NCBI RefSeq assembly: GCF_002899715.1
Contig: NZ_PPEK01000001.1
Location: 186,001 to 250,000, forward strand
Length of the DNA stretch: 64,000 nt
Origin: Enteroscipio rubneri
GTDB lineage: Bacteria > Actinomycetota > Coriobacteriia > Coriobacteriales > Eggerthellaceae
Reading direction: 5' to 3'
The notes under the pieces are model-generated. The model did no database searches. It saw only the letters and a program-made list of their open reading frames with translations, and was not told the DNA's origin. Positions 9,501 through 17,961 of this stretch are shown piece by piece; the stretch's first letter is position 1, and every line of letters begins with the position of its first letter. A program made the translations under genes and the position numbers.

Positions 9501-9896
9501 CCCGATCATGACTGCCTCGCGCAGGTGTACCGCGCGCTGCGCGCCATCCAGCGCGACAGCTCGACCGCCTTCTTCGCGATGAGCAACGCCGATGTGGCGG
9601 ATGCCGCCAGTACCGATGCCTTTCCGGTCAGTCCGGCTTCGGCGGCGTGCGGCGTGGCGGTGTTCCGCGAGCTCGGACTCATCGAGACGCGCACCGCGTT
9701 CGGCGAAGGCGGCCTGGCTCGTTCCATCCACGTGGTGGAGACGAACGCCAAAGTTGAATTGACGGATAGCGTACGCTACCGTGAAGGTTTAGGGGAGCGT
9801 GCGATATTCCACGCCTTCAGGGACTGGGCGATGAAGAGCGATTCTGATAGCCTGCATAGACGGGTTTCCCGGCCGATCCTGCCAAGCGAAGCCTAA
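6558..9896 (+). CDS. recJ: RecJ-type exonuclease fused to a RecQ-like helicase
   Basis: This protein of about 1112 residues joins two machines. The N-terminal half is a DHH-family single-strand exonuclease: DFDLDG near residues 86-91, VDCGI near 142, DHH at 166-168, and a DHHA1-type GGHEAAVG motif near 415. After a linker comes an SF2 helicase: Walker A ATGRGKS near 661, DEAH near 767, LTATADD, and the arginine-finger motif SGRAGRDGQD near 948. RecJ degrades 5' single-stranded ends opened by a RecQ-like helicase, so the fusion would couple unwinding and resection. E. coli RecJ is only about 577 residues. I chose the ATG at 6558, preceded by GAGG, because the RecJ-like fold begins right after it; an earlier ATG at 6501 adds an unrelated 19 residues. 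Confidence 0.88.
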   Translation: MSAQFNIKAADPASVARLQTELSLPRFVAATLVARGFADPAAARRFLAPSLDRDWLDPYSIPGLGAVADALEAAMRRDEHIIVFGDFDLDGISATTVLTRGLRAFGAKATPFIPRRFEEGYGITEASIARLRTLDPGFVVTVDCGIACKAEAAALVEAGIGVAITDHHEPADLVPEDVPVADPKCGSGCESAILAGVGVALKLVQALGGRFGQPHAWRDYTDFATLGTVADLMPMRGENRALVADGIMRMNRAPRPCIAALLGTAGAADKPLSATNLSFSVIPRLNAAGRMGDAQLALDLLLTDNFEEANQLAARLEEVNDRRRAIEAELSEIAKAQAAEVYHGQRALVVSGESWHEGVKGIVASRLVNTYGVPALLFTIDGDEARGSGRSVGQVNLFKAVEEASDLLTRFGGHEAAVGVTLPAENLPEFERRLIASMDKLPEDAFHPLVEIDACVDLDELTLDNVAMLDALAPFGQEHLVPVYLARDVTLVNCRAVGAEKNHFSCVLADGRTTVAGIMFHCSDIESLMHTDSVVNAAFEVQIDEWRGRRSVKAMLQSIAPARTCAALEACLNPENLSFVADLYATSDAELCATTPPRPEDVEAYEAEREKNRALWEQRASEDPESLAEEIVRAIIGEKPLHEAQRAILEHLREGRSVLGVMATGRGKSLTFHVHAAMRALARKEASLFVYPLRALIADQAFHLREALDAFGIGVVALTGESTPDERRQAFKGLADGTYDIALTTPEFLAWHADEFTCTGRVGFVVVDEAHHVGMAKAGQRVAYAAIGSSIARLGDPSPTVLALTATADDEVAAAIKRELPIDACVYDPSNRPNLQVDDQRNLRNRETYLASLVASGGKTVVYVNSREQSVAVARALRKRVPQLAPLVGFYNAGLSREERKRIEELFRTDALSVLVATSAFGEGVDIPNIRHVVLYHLPFNEIEFNQMSGRAGRDGQDAVIHLLFGRADAGINERILRDMTPDHDCLAQVYRALRAIQRDSSTAFFAMSNADVADAASTDAFPVSPASAACGVAVFRELGLIETRTAFGEGGLARSIHVVETNAKVELTDSVRYREGLGERAIFHAFRDWAMKSDSDSLHRRVSRPILPSEA

Positions 9897-10001
9897 GCGG
9901 GGTTCGCATCGAGGTCGAACGCCCAATCGGCCGTTCACCGGCGGAGCGAACAAAACCGCATGCGTGCGCGGGCGCGCAGGATGGAAGAGAGGAGGTTGAC
10001 G

Positions 10002-12395
10002 ATGGGCAAAGACGGTCATGAAGAGCTGCTGGGCACGCCGCTCGAACCCGGCTCGCACCGCCAGACCGTGGAGGACAACCTGCTTGGGAGGCCGCGCGTG
10101 GCCGAGAAGTCGTTCGCTCCCGACGCTAAGAAGGAAAGCCAGGCGTCAAGGACGCCCGAAGAGCGTTTCGCCGAGCTGCAGCGCCTGACGTCGACGTACC
10201 TCTCCGAGGAGGACGAAGCCGTGCTGGCCAAGGCGTTCGCGTTCGCGAGCGAGGCGCATGCCGGCCAGTGCCGCAAAAGCGGCGAGCCATTTATCGCGCA
10301 TCCCGTGGAGGTGGCCATTATCCTGGCCGATCTGCGCATGGATGTGGAGACGTTGTCCGCAGCTTTGCTGCACGACACCGTCGAGGATACAACGGTCACG
10401 CGCGAGCTGGTGGAGCAGGAGTTCAGCCCTGAAATCGCACAGCTGGTGGAGGGCGTGACGAAGATCACGCGCATCGAGGTGGAGAGCCTTTCCGACGAGC
10501 AGGCCGCCACCATTCGCAAGATGCTCGTGGCCATGAGCAAGGACATCCGCGTTATCGTCATCAAATTGGCCGACCGGTTGCATAACATGCGCACCCTGGG
10601 CGCACTGCGCGAGGATCGCCGTATCTTCAAGGCGCGCGAGACCCTGGAGATATACGCGCCCATCGCGCACCGTCTGGGGATCAACAACATCAAGTGGGAA
10701 CTTGAGGACCTGTCGTTCTTCTACTTGGAACCGAACAAGTTCAAACAGGTTTCGCGCATGGTCACCGAAAGCCGTGCGGAGCGCGAAGGCTATCTCGATC
10801 AGATCATCGAGATCCTGCGAGATGAAATGGAGAAAGTTGGTATCCAGGCCCAAATCATGGGGCGCCCGAAGCACCTTTACTCCATCTACCAGAAGATGAC
10901 GAAGAAGGGCAAGGGCTTTTCCGAGATATACGATCTCATCGCGGTGCGCATCATCGTGAAGTCGGTCAAGGACTGCTATTCGGCGCTCGGCGCGGTGCAC
11001 ACCTTGTGGCACCCTATGCCCGGCCGCTTCAAAGACTACATCGCCATGCCGAAGTTCAACATGTACCAGAGCTTGCACACCACGGTCATCGGCCCGGCGG
11101 GTCGGCCGCTTGAAGTGCAGATTCGCACAGAGGACATGCATCGTCAAAGCGAGTACGGCGTGGCAGCGCATTGGCGCTATAAGGAGAAGGGCGGCAAGAG
11201 CGGTGATGCGCTCGACCAGCAGCTCGCCTGGTTGCGCCAGATGATCGATTGGCAGAGCGAGACGCAGGATTCGCGGGAGTTTCTCAAAGACCTCAAGGTC
11301 GACCTCGCTCCCACCGAGGTGTACGTGTTCACGCCCAAGGGCGAGGCCATGAGCCTGCGCTCGGGGTCGACTCCCGTCGATTTCGCCTATGCCATCCACA
11401 CCGAGGTGGGCAATCACTGCGTGGGCGCAAAGGTGAACGGGGCCATCGTGCCGCTTACCTACGAGCTGCAGCTGGGCGACCGTGTGGAGATCCTCACACA
11501 GAAAAGCGCAAGTCCTTCGCGCGACTGGCTGAACATCGTGAAGACGCCCAGCGCGCGCAGCAAAATACGCTCGTACTTCAGCAAGATCAGCCGCGGCGAT
11601 GATCTGCAGGCTGGCCGCGATAAGCTGACCCGCGAGATGCGCAAGCACGGCCTTGGCATTTCGAACGCGCAGTCCATGCGCGCTATGAAGGCGGTGGCCG
11701 AGCACATGGGCTTTCGCGATGCCGATGACATGCTCGTCAACATCGGCACGGGCAAAGAAGGCGCCCAGCACGTGGCGAACCGCCTGCTGAAGATACTCGT
11801 TGATCGCGGCACCGAGGCCGACGAAGCGCCGGGCCTGGGTTCGGGCACCATGTCCACAGGCAAGCTGCCCCCCATGCTCACCAGCGTGAAGCGGCCCAAA
11901 AAGCACGAGGCGCACACGTCCAACGGCGTGGTGGTGAAGGGCATCGACGACGTGCTCGTGCGCCTGTCGAAGTGCTGCAACCCGGTGCCGGGCGATGAGA
12001 TACTCGGTTTCGTGACGCGAGGTCGCGGAGTGTCGGTGCATCGCGCCGATTGTCCGAACGCGCAGGATCTGAAGCAGACGCCCGAGCGCATCATCGACGT
12101 GTCGTGGGAGCACGACCTGCCGAAGAACACCTCGTTCAAGGTGGAAGTGCTCATCGAGGCGCTTGATCGCATGAATCTGCTGCGCGATGTGACCATCATC
12201 CTCTCGGAAATGGGCGCGAACGTGCTGGCTTGCTCCACCACATCGCATCGCGACGGTATGGTTGAGATGCGCTTTTTGTTCCAGGTGTCCGACATCGCGC
12301 ACATCGATATCGTATTGAACCGGCTGCGCGATGTTGAAGGCGTGTTCGATGCGCGTCGCATGGTGCCTAAAGCAGGCAGCGGCAAGAAGAAATAA
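10002..12395 (+). CDS. relA: Bifunctional (p)ppGpp synthetase/hydrolase RelA/SpoT
   Basis: This protein of about 797 residues has the standard long RSH layout. An HD hydrolase domain comes first (HPVEVA, then LLHDTVEDT). The synthetase domain follows (residues ~240-370, with FKDYIAMPKFNMYQSLHTTV and RTEDMHRQSEYG). Next come a TGS domain (~425-485) and a C-terminal ACT domain (~715-790). The HD motif is intact, so the protein should both make and degrade the starvation alarmone. The ATG at 10002 follows an AGGAGG ribosome site; the in-frame ATG at 9960 lacks one. It is co-oriented with the upstream recJ fusion and the downstream hydrolase. Confidence 0.95.
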   Translation: MGKDGHEELLGTPLEPGSHRQTVEDNLLGRPRVAEKSFAPDAKKESQASRTPEERFAELQRLTSTYLSEEDEAVLAKAFAFASEAHAGQCRKSGEPFIAHPVEVAIILADLRMDVETLSAALLHDTVEDTTVTRELVEQEFSPEIAQLVEGVTKITRIEVESLSDEQAATIRKMLVAMSKDIRVIVIKLADRLHNMRTLGALREDRRIFKARETLEIYAPIAHRLGINNIKWELEDLSFFYLEPNKFKQVSRMVTESRAEREGYLDQIIEILRDEMEKVGIQAQIMGRPKHLYSIYQKMTKKGKGFSEIYDLIAVRIIVKSVKDCYSALGAVHTLWHPMPGRFKDYIAMPKFNMYQSLHTTVIGPAGRPLEVQIRTEDMHRQSEYGVAAHWRYKEKGGKSGDALDQQLAWLRQMIDWQSETQDSREFLKDLKVDLAPTEVYVFTPKGEAMSLRSGSTPVDFAYAIHTEVGNHCVGAKVNGAIVPLTYELQLGDRVEILTQKSASPSRDWLNIVKTPSARSKIRSYFSKISRGDDLQAGRDKLTREMRKHGLGISNAQSMRAMKAVAEHMGFRDADDMLVNIGTGKEGAQHVANRLLKILVDRGTEADEAPGLGSGTMSTGKLPPMLTSVKRPKKHEAHTSNGVVVKGIDDVLVRLSKCCNPVPGDEILGFVTRGRGVSVHRADCPNAQDLKQTPERIIDVSWEHDLPKNTSFKVEVLIEALDRMNLLRDVTIILSEMGANVLACSTTSHRDGMVEMRFLFQVSDIAHIDIVLNRLRDVEGVFDARRMVPKAGSGKKK

Positions 12396-12462
12396 GGGTC
12401 GTCGCGGACGCGTCCCGCGCGACGACGACATACAGTGTCGATCGAGAAGGAAGGAGCCTCCT

Positions 12463-13128
12463 ATGGCTCGGATTCACAAGGTAAAGGGCACCTGCGTGCC
12501 GGTCGAGTATCTCGTGCTCGGCATGATCGCAAACAACGTGTTCATCGTCTCGGATGATGAGGCCACCTTCGTGGTGGATCCCACGTGCAAGGCTGACGAG
12601 ATACTCGACGCGCTCGGCGATCGCAAACTCGATGCCATCGTTTTGACGCACCGCCACTCCGACCACGTGGGAGCCGCCAAGGAACTGCGCGACAAGACCG
12701 GGGCCATCGTCATCGCTTCCGCTATCGATGCGCCCGTCATCTCGGGCCGGACGAAGCTGCCGCACGATGACATGCGCTTCGAGCCGTGCCCGGTCGACCA
12801 CACGGTAAGCGATGGCGATATCGTCAAGATCGGGAACATGCCGTGGAAGGTGATTCTCACGCCGGGGCACACCGAGGGCGGCATCTGCCTCTTCCTCGAT
12901 CCGCAGTTCGGTACCGATCCAGCAGGTGCGCCCGTGCTCGTTTCGGGCGATACGCTGTTCTGCGGCTCCATCGGACGCACCGACTTCCATGGCGGAGACA
13001 TGAAGGCTATGCGGAAATCGCTCAAGCGTTTGGCTGCACTGCCTGACGAGACCGTCGTTCTTCCTGGGCACGAGGCGCTCACCAGGATAGGCGACGAGCG
13101 TCGGCGGGTCTTCGCGTTCTACGCCTAG
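12463..13128 (+). CDS. Metallo-beta-lactamase fold hydrolase (glyoxalase II-like)
   Basis: This is a 221-residue MBL-fold protein with the metal-binding THRHSDHVG motif near residue 63. Other visible parts are the GHTEGG histidine, the SGDTLFCGSIGRTD aspartate and the C-terminal GHE. This pattern fits the glyoxalase II-like branch, which hydrolyses thioesters or similar bonds. It lies about 70 bp after relA in the same direction, an arrangement also found in other bacteria. The start has a GAAGGAAGGAG ribosome site. The substrate is not determined. Confidence 0.88.
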   Translation: MARIHKVKGTCVPVEYLVLGMIANNVFIVSDDEATFVVDPTCKADEILDALGDRKLDAIVLTHRHSDHVGAAKELRDKTGAIVIASAIDAPVISGRTKLPHDDMRFEPCPVDHTVSDGDIVKIGNMPWKVILTPGHTEGGICLFLDPQFGTDPAGAPVLVSGDTLFCGSIGRTDFHGGDMKAMRKSLKRLAALPDETVVLPGHEALTRIGDERRRVFAFYA

Positions 13129-13132
13129 GAGG

Positions 13133-14305
13133 TTACCGCCGGCCTCTGGCCGGCGGCTCTTGCGGCGCCAAGCGCTTGCCCATCGATGCGGCGATAGCTA
13201 GACACGCAGCGGCGAACAAGGCAAAGGCGGCGAATCCCGGCACGTAGGAGCCGAATGCGGCCAAGGATGCCGAGAGGACGAGCGGTGGGAAGAATCCGCC
13301 CAGACCGCCCCACATGGACACAATGCCGTTGGCCAAGCCGGCCTGCTTGCCGAAAGCGCTTGGCACGAGCTTGAACACCACGCCGTTGCCGATGCCGCAC
13401 GCGGCGCCGATGAGGTAGATGCCCGCCAGGTACAGGGACAGCCCCGGCGCCGCGGCCAGCACGACCGCGCCTGCGATGTGCGCGGCGAACGTCCCGGCGA
13501 GCAATCGATGGCAGTCGAAGCGGTCGGCCAGCCATCCGCCCAGCACGCGAACAACGGCGGCCGTCACAATGAATGCTGAGGTGGCGATACCTGCCGTGAC
13601 GCCGTCCAAGCCGTAGTGCGACGTGAGGAAATTCGGCAGGTACACGGTGAGTGCCACGAACGCTCCGAACGTGACGAAATAGAACAGCGAAAACTTCCAC
13701 AAACGGCTATCGCGCCAGATGGCGCGCAACTGGCTCATAATGGGCGTCTTCGCACGTGGTTCGCTGCGGTCGCCCAGTGCAAAGTTCAGCACGGCGAATG
13801 CGGCCAGCAGTATGAGGTAGAGTTGCGCGGCCGCACGCCAGCCGAAGGCGGCCGCCGCCACGGGAGCGAGCCATGTGGTGAGGGCTGTGCCCACGTTGCC
13901 GAATCCGTACACGCCGTTTACAAAACCATGGCGCTCTTGCGGGTAGTAAGCAGGCAGCGAGGTTACGCCTATGGAGAATACCGCGCCGCCCAAACCGAGG
14001 AACACGCCGCCGACGAGCAATTCCTGCCAGGTTGTCGCAGAGCTGATGAGCCAGACCGGGGCCAGCAGTAGCACGAAGCTTGCCGTGAACATGACGCGGG
14101 CTCCCAGCAGGTCCGCGAGGTAGCCGAACGGCACCCGAAGCACGCTTCCCAACACCACGGGCACGGCCGTGAGCAGCGCGAGCTGGTTTTCGGGTATGGC
14201 GATATCCTGCTTGATGGCGGGCAGCAGCGACGACAGGATGACCCAGGCCATAAACCCCGCGATCAAATCGGCCGTCTGCAACGGCAGCTGGATTCTCGCC
14301 CTCAT
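13133..14305 (-). CDS. NarK/NNP-type major facilitator transporter
   Basis: This 390-residue protein has about twelve predicted membrane helices. It resembles the nitrate/nitrite porter branch of the MFS: RVPFGYLADLLGAR near residue 58, a glycine-rich GxxGNG region (GAACGIGNGVVFKLVP) around 300, and FGNVGTAL in the first half. Family members import nitrate or exchange it with nitrite. No nitrate reductase gene is visible nearby, so the substrate is uncertain. A good GGGGAGGGGAGG ribosome site precedes the start. The gene converges on the hydrolase with only 4 bp between stops. Confidence 0.75.
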   Translation of the reverse strand: MRARIQLPLQTADLIAGFMAWVILSSLLPAIKQDIAIPENQLALLTAVPVVLGSVLRVPFGYLADLLGARVMFTASFVLLLAPVWLISSATTWQELLVGGVFLGLGGAVFSIGVTSLPAYYPQERHGFVNGVYGFGNVGTALTTWLAPVAAAAFGWRAAAQLYLILLAAFAVLNFALGDRSEPRAKTPIMSQLRAIWRDSRLWKFSLFYFVTFGAFVALTVYLPNFLTSHYGLDGVTAGIATSAFIVTAAVVRVLGGWLADRFDCHRLLAGTFAAHIAGAVVLAAAPGLSLYLAGIYLIGAACGIGNGVVFKLVPSAFGKQAGLANGIVSMWGGLGGFFPPLVLSASLAAFGSYVPGFAAFALFAAACLAIAASMGKRLAPQEPPARGRR

Positions 14306-14414
14306 GTCCGCCTCCCCTCCCCGGTCGATCTCCTCGCAGGCACCCGTCCCTCATGACGATCCCCATAATCTACCATGATCAAACGGCTCCGTGCATCTTT
14401 CGCCGACCCCTCGG

Positions 14415-14436
14415 CACGCCTTCATAAAAAGGCGTG
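14415..14436. promoter_or_regulatory. Palindromic hairpin in the NarK/Pit intergenic region
   Basis: CACGCCTT and AAGGCGTG form a perfect 8-bp inverted repeat around a 6-nt loop, about 80 bp before the pit start and between two divergent genes. It could be an operator or an mRNA leader hairpin. No other gene or element is visible from 14306 to 14517. Confidence 0.35.
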
Positions 14437-14517
14437 GTGAAAGTCTTTCGGTTCCGCGGTTTTACGTTAAACTGATGATGTGCCGAATCGTTGCTTCGTT
14501 TTGTCGAGAGGGCGTTC

Positions 14518-15570
14518 ATGACCATCGAGTGGGCTGCGTTTGTTGCCGAGCTCGCCTCCAACCCGGTGCTGGTGGCGGTGACCCTGCTGAATATCGGCGT
14601 CATCGTTGTCAACGGGGCGACCGATGCCCCCAATGCGATTGCCACAGTGGTTTCGACGCGCGCGATGAAGCCGAAGCATGCCATCGTCATGGCTGCCATC
14701 TGCAATTTTCTTGGACTTTTGGTTATATCGTTGTTTACGGCAGCCGTTGCGCACACCATTTTCAACATGGTCGACTTTGGGGGCGACGCCCGTCAATCGC
14801 TCATCGCGCTCATGGCGGCTATGGTTGCCATCATCGTATGGGGGGTCGCTGCCTGGTGGTTCGGCATTCCCACTTCGCAAAGCCATTCGCTTATTGCCGG
14901 GCTCACCGGAGCGGCCATCGCGCTGCAGGGCGGTTTCGGCGCCATCAACGGCGAGGAGTGGATCAAAGTGGTGTACGGCATTCTGCTGTCCACGCTTCTC
15001 GGCTTTTTCCTCGGGTGGTTCAATTCAAAGATCATCGGACGGCTGTGCGCCAACATGGATCGTCATAAGACGGCGTCCGTCTTCCGTTGGGCGCAGATCG
15101 TCTCGGGCGCAGGCGTCGCCTTTATGCACGGGGCGCAGGACGGACAGAAGTTCATGAGCATCTTCGTGCTGGCCATCATGCTGGCATCGGGCACGGACGG
15201 CGCCGAAAACATGGCGCTGCCTCTATGGCTTATGGTTTTTTGCGCTTTCAATATGGGACTCGGAACGGCTGTGGGAGGCGAGCGCATCATCAAGAGCGTC
15301 GGCCTCGACATGGTGAAGCTCGAGCCCTTCCAAGGCTTCGCCGCCAGCTGCGCGACATTTTTCTGTCTCATGCTATCCACGTTCGCCGGGCTGCCGGTGT
15401 CCACGACGCACACGAACACGACGGCCATCATGGGCGTGGGGGCGGCCAAGCGCAAGAGCGCGGTAAAGTGGGGGATTGCCGTCGATATGGTAAAAACGTG
15501 GGTGCTCACGTTCCCGGGCTGCGGTTTGCTCGGGTTCGTGTTCGCCCATCTGTTCTTGATGTTCTCGTAA
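14518..15570 (+). CDS. pit: Pit-family inorganic phosphate transporter
   Basis: This 350-residue membrane protein carries the two duplicated Pit signatures: NGATDAPNAIATVVSTRAM near residue 40, and MHGAQDGQK near 206 in the second half. Pit proteins import metal-phosphate complexes using the proton or sodium gradient. The ATG at 14518 is preferred over the one at 14491 because the family's first helix begins just after it and a GAGAGGG site precedes it. It is followed at 9 bp by two DUF47 genes on the same strand, an arrangement well known for Pit transporters. Confidence 0.92.
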   Translation: MTIEWAAFVAELASNPVLVAVTLLNIGVIVVNGATDAPNAIATVVSTRAMKPKHAIVMAAICNFLGLLVISLFTAAVAHTIFNMVDFGGDARQSLIALMAAMVAIIVWGVAAWWFGIPTSQSHSLIAGLTGAAIALQGGFGAINGEEWIKVVYGILLSTLLGFFLGWFNSKIIGRLCANMDRHKTASVFRWAQIVSGAGVAFMHGAQDGQKFMSIFVLAIMLASGTDGAENMALPLWLMVFCAFNMGLGTAVGGERIIKSVGLDMVKLEPFQGFAASCATFFCLMLSTFAGLPVSTTHTNTTAIMGVGAAKRKSAVKWGIAVDMVKTWVLTFPGCGLLGFVFAHLFLMFS

Positions 15571-15579
15571 GGAGGCCCC

Positions 15580-16209
15580 ATGGGCAAGAAGAACAAGTTC
15601 GACTATTTCGCTGCGTTCGAGAAGCAAACGGAAGTTGCGGTTCGAGAGGCCGATCTGCTGATAGAGGCGATTGATGGATTCACCGAAGCCGAGGCGCTTG
15701 GGAACATCATGGAGCTGGCCCATACAATCGAGCATGAGGGAGACGAGATCAACCACGCAATCCTCAAGACGGTGGCCACCGATTTCATCACACCCATCGA
15801 TCGTGAGGATATCATCGGCCTCGCGCATGCGCTCGACAACATTGTCGACTTTATCGAAGACGTCATGCAGCGCTTCTACATGTACGACGTCCACTTCATG
15901 CATAACGATGCCCGCGAATTCGCCTGCCTCATTAAGAAGAGCTGTATGGCGCTCGACACGGCTATGGAGGACTTCCGCAATTTCAAGAAGTCGAAGAAGT
16001 TCAAGCAGCTCATCATCGATGTGAATACCTATGAGGAAGAGGCCGACCAGCATTTCATGAACGCGATTCGCAAGCTGCACACCGTCGATCGCGAGAACCC
16101 TATGCGCGTGCTGGTTTGGACGCAGATTTTCGAGCGCATGGAGAAGTGCTGCGACGCGTGCGAGCATGCTGCCGACACGATGAACACCATACTGCTCAAG
16201 AACGTGTAA
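15580..16209 (+). CDS. DUF47/PhoU-like phosphate transport accessory protein, copy 1
   Basis: This 209-residue all-helical protein belongs to the DUF47 (TIGR00153, PhoU-like) family. Family proteins are encoded with Pit transporters and are thought to modulate them, probably through metal binding at E/D-xxx-D-type helices. Visible features are HEGDEI near residue 52, TPIDREDI near 68, and repeated YEEEAD near 150. It starts 9 bp after pit behind an AAGGAGG ribosome site. Copy 2 follows 10 bp later and is clearly homologous along its whole length. Confidence 0.88.
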   Translation: MGKKNKFDYFAAFEKQTEVAVREADLLIEAIDGFTEAEALGNIMELAHTIEHEGDEINHAILKTVATDFITPIDREDIIGLAHALDNIVDFIEDVMQRFYMYDVHFMHNDAREFACLIKKSCMALDTAMEDFRNFKKSKKFKQLIIDVNTYEEEADQHFMNAIRKLHTVDRENPMRVLVWTQIFERMEKCCDACEHAADTMNTILLKNV

Positions 16210-16219
16210 GGGCGCGCTC

Positions 16220-16876
16220 ATGGGCAAGGGCATGAAGAACGGCAAGCATGGCACGGACGGTGCGGCGGACTATTTCAACCTGTTTCAAAAGCAATCAGGG
16301 GCCGCCGTCACCGTAGCGGGCCTGCTGGTCAAGGTGATCGACGACTACGCTTCGCCTGAAAGCGTGCACGAGCACATGGAGCGCGCGCACGAGCTTGAGA
16401 ACCGCAGCGACGAGTACTGCCATCAGGTATACAAGCGTCTGGCTCGCGACTTCATGACGCCGATCGAGCGCGACGATATCATCGACATGACGCGCGAACT
16501 CGATGACCTGATCGACCGGATCGAAGATGTGGTGCTGTGCTTCTACATGTACGACGTGCAAGCCATGCACGCCGAAGCGCGTGCGTTCGCCCGACTCGTC
16601 AAGAAAAGCTGCAAGGCGCTCGATCGGGCCATGGGCGAGTTCCGCAATTTCAAGAAGTCGAAAGAGTTCAAGCGTCTCATCATCGACGTGAACACCTACG
16701 AAGAGGAAGCCGATCGGCTGTTTCGCGAGGTAAATCGCGCTCTGTACGGAGACAGCGGGGAAGAAGGCAAGAACTTGCTTGTGTGGTCTCAGATTTTCGG
16801 TCGGATGGAGCAATGCTGCGATGCATGCGAGCATGTGGCTGACACGATGCGCGGCATTCTGCTCAAGAACGCATAG
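16220..16876 (+). CDS. DUF47/PhoU-like phosphate transport accessory protein, copy 2
   Basis: This 218-residue protein is a tandem paralogue of the preceding gene. Both share an FYMYDVxxMH segment, a block ending in DFRNFKKSKKFK or EFRNFKKSKEFK, the IIDVNTYEEEAD segment and the CCDACEHxADTM ending. It would act with the upstream Pit transporter. Having two diverged DUF47 proteins in one operon suggests a hetero-oligomer or different conditions of use. That is inference; the sequence shows only the duplication and the shared operon. Confidence 0.86.
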   Translation: MGKGMKNGKHGTDGAADYFNLFQKQSGAAVTVAGLLVKVIDDYASPESVHEHMERAHELENRSDEYCHQVYKRLARDFMTPIERDDIIDMTRELDDLIDRIEDVVLCFYMYDVQAMHAEARAFARLVKKSCKALDRAMGEFRNFKKSKEFKRLIIDVNTYEEEADRLFREVNRALYGDSGEEGKNLLVWSQIFGRMEQCCDACEHVADTMRGILLKNA

Positions 16877-16990
16877 CGGGATTGGACCGAGCGCGTGACG
16901 ATGGAGCAGCACGGGGCTTCGCGCACAGGGCGGCATGAACGATGCGCCCGTGGAGCAACGTTGAAATGCGAAGGCCGCCTGCGCCGGTGA

Positions 16991-17956
16991 TCAGCGACGG
17001 GGTTCGAATGGATCGGGGGGCTGGTCGTTCTCGCCTGCGCTGCCCATGATGCGGCGCAGCTCCTCGCGGTCGACGATGATGCGGTCGCTCGGATCTGCCG
17101 CATGCTCAACGGAAGCATCGCTTGGAGCTGTTCGCCCATCGGGTACTTCGAGCTCGCGCCCGCTTTTCGCATTCCGTTTCGGGACGACCTCGCCGTTCAT
17201 GCGCGCCCAGAACGCGCGGAGCTTTTCGTAGCCCCGCCGCTCCTTATCGCGTTCCACCTTGCCTTTGGGCGGGCGCACTCGCCGCGCTACGGATTTTACC
17301 GGCTTGGCGACGGCGCTCGTCACCACATCCGAGTAATCGCGCGGCGGGCTGGTTCTCCATCCGAAGAACAGCGACGCGTAACGCAGTCCCAGCACGAGCA
17401 CGGCGCAGGTTAGCGCCGCATACTGGTCAAGGATGTGGTTCTGCGCCATGAGGGCGTACGCGATCGAGCCGATGAGCGCCGCCGACCCATACAGAGCACC
17501 GGCTTGGAATGCCTCCGGCTCGCGATTCATACAGATGTCGCGCAGAATGCCGCCGCCGACGGCGGTGATGGTACCCAGGATGACGGCTGGAACGATGTCG
17601 AGGCCGGCTGACAGGGCCTTTCCCACGCTGATGACGGCCCAGAGCGCGACCGAGAGGTTGTCGAGCAGGTCGACGACGGGATCAAGATAGGTGGCCAGCT
17701 TGCCGAAGAAGAACACGATGACGCCCGCAGCGGCCGCTGCCACGATGAGCGTGGGGCGCTGGAACGCGTAGATACCGTAGTTCTGCAGCAGCAGGTCACG
17801 CATGATGCCGCCTGCCAGACCGGTGATGATGGCGATGCAGACCACGCCGAAGATGTCGTAGCGGGCTCGCACGGCGCTCATGGCGCCGGACAGACCGCCG
17901 GTGAGCACGGCGGCGAGTTCGAGCCAGAAGGGGATGGTAAGGACAACCTCGAGCAT
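16991..17956 (-). CDS. TRIC/UPF0126-family membrane protein with basic C-terminal tail
   Basis: Residues 1 to about 205 form a seven-helix TRIC/UPF0126 (YicG-like) protein with two repeats. The glycine-rich GLSGAMSAVRARYDIFG and GGGILRDI segments are typical. Prokaryotic TRIC members conduct monovalent cations. The family is usually near 200-220 residues. Here a hydrophilic, positively charged tail of about 115 residues follows, with no recognised domain and probably cytoplasmic. The start is only 5 bp after the stop of the upstream phospholipase-like gene, with no strong ribosome site, so translational coupling is likely. Confidence 0.8.
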   Translation of the reverse strand: MLEVVLTIPFWLELAAVLTGGLSGAMSAVRARYDIFGVVCIAIITGLAGGIMRDLLLQNYGIYAFQRPTLIVAAAAAGVIVFFFGKLATYLDPVVDLLDNLSVALWAVISVGKALSAGLDIVPAVILGTITAVGGGILRDICMNREPEAFQAGALYGSAALIGSIAYALMAQNHILDQYAALTCAVLVLGLRYASLFFGWRTSPPRDYSDVVTSAVAKPVKSVARRVRPPKGKVERDKERRGYEKLRAFWARMNGEVVPKRNAKSGRELEVPDGRTAPSDASVEHAADPSDRIIVDREELRRIMGSAGENDQPPDPFEPRR

Positions 17957-17961
17957 GGAGT

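Noticed and set aside
10146-12431. A 761-codon minus-strand frame over relA
   Set aside because: RelA domains are complete on the plus strand. The antisense product has no recognisable fold and no start signal.
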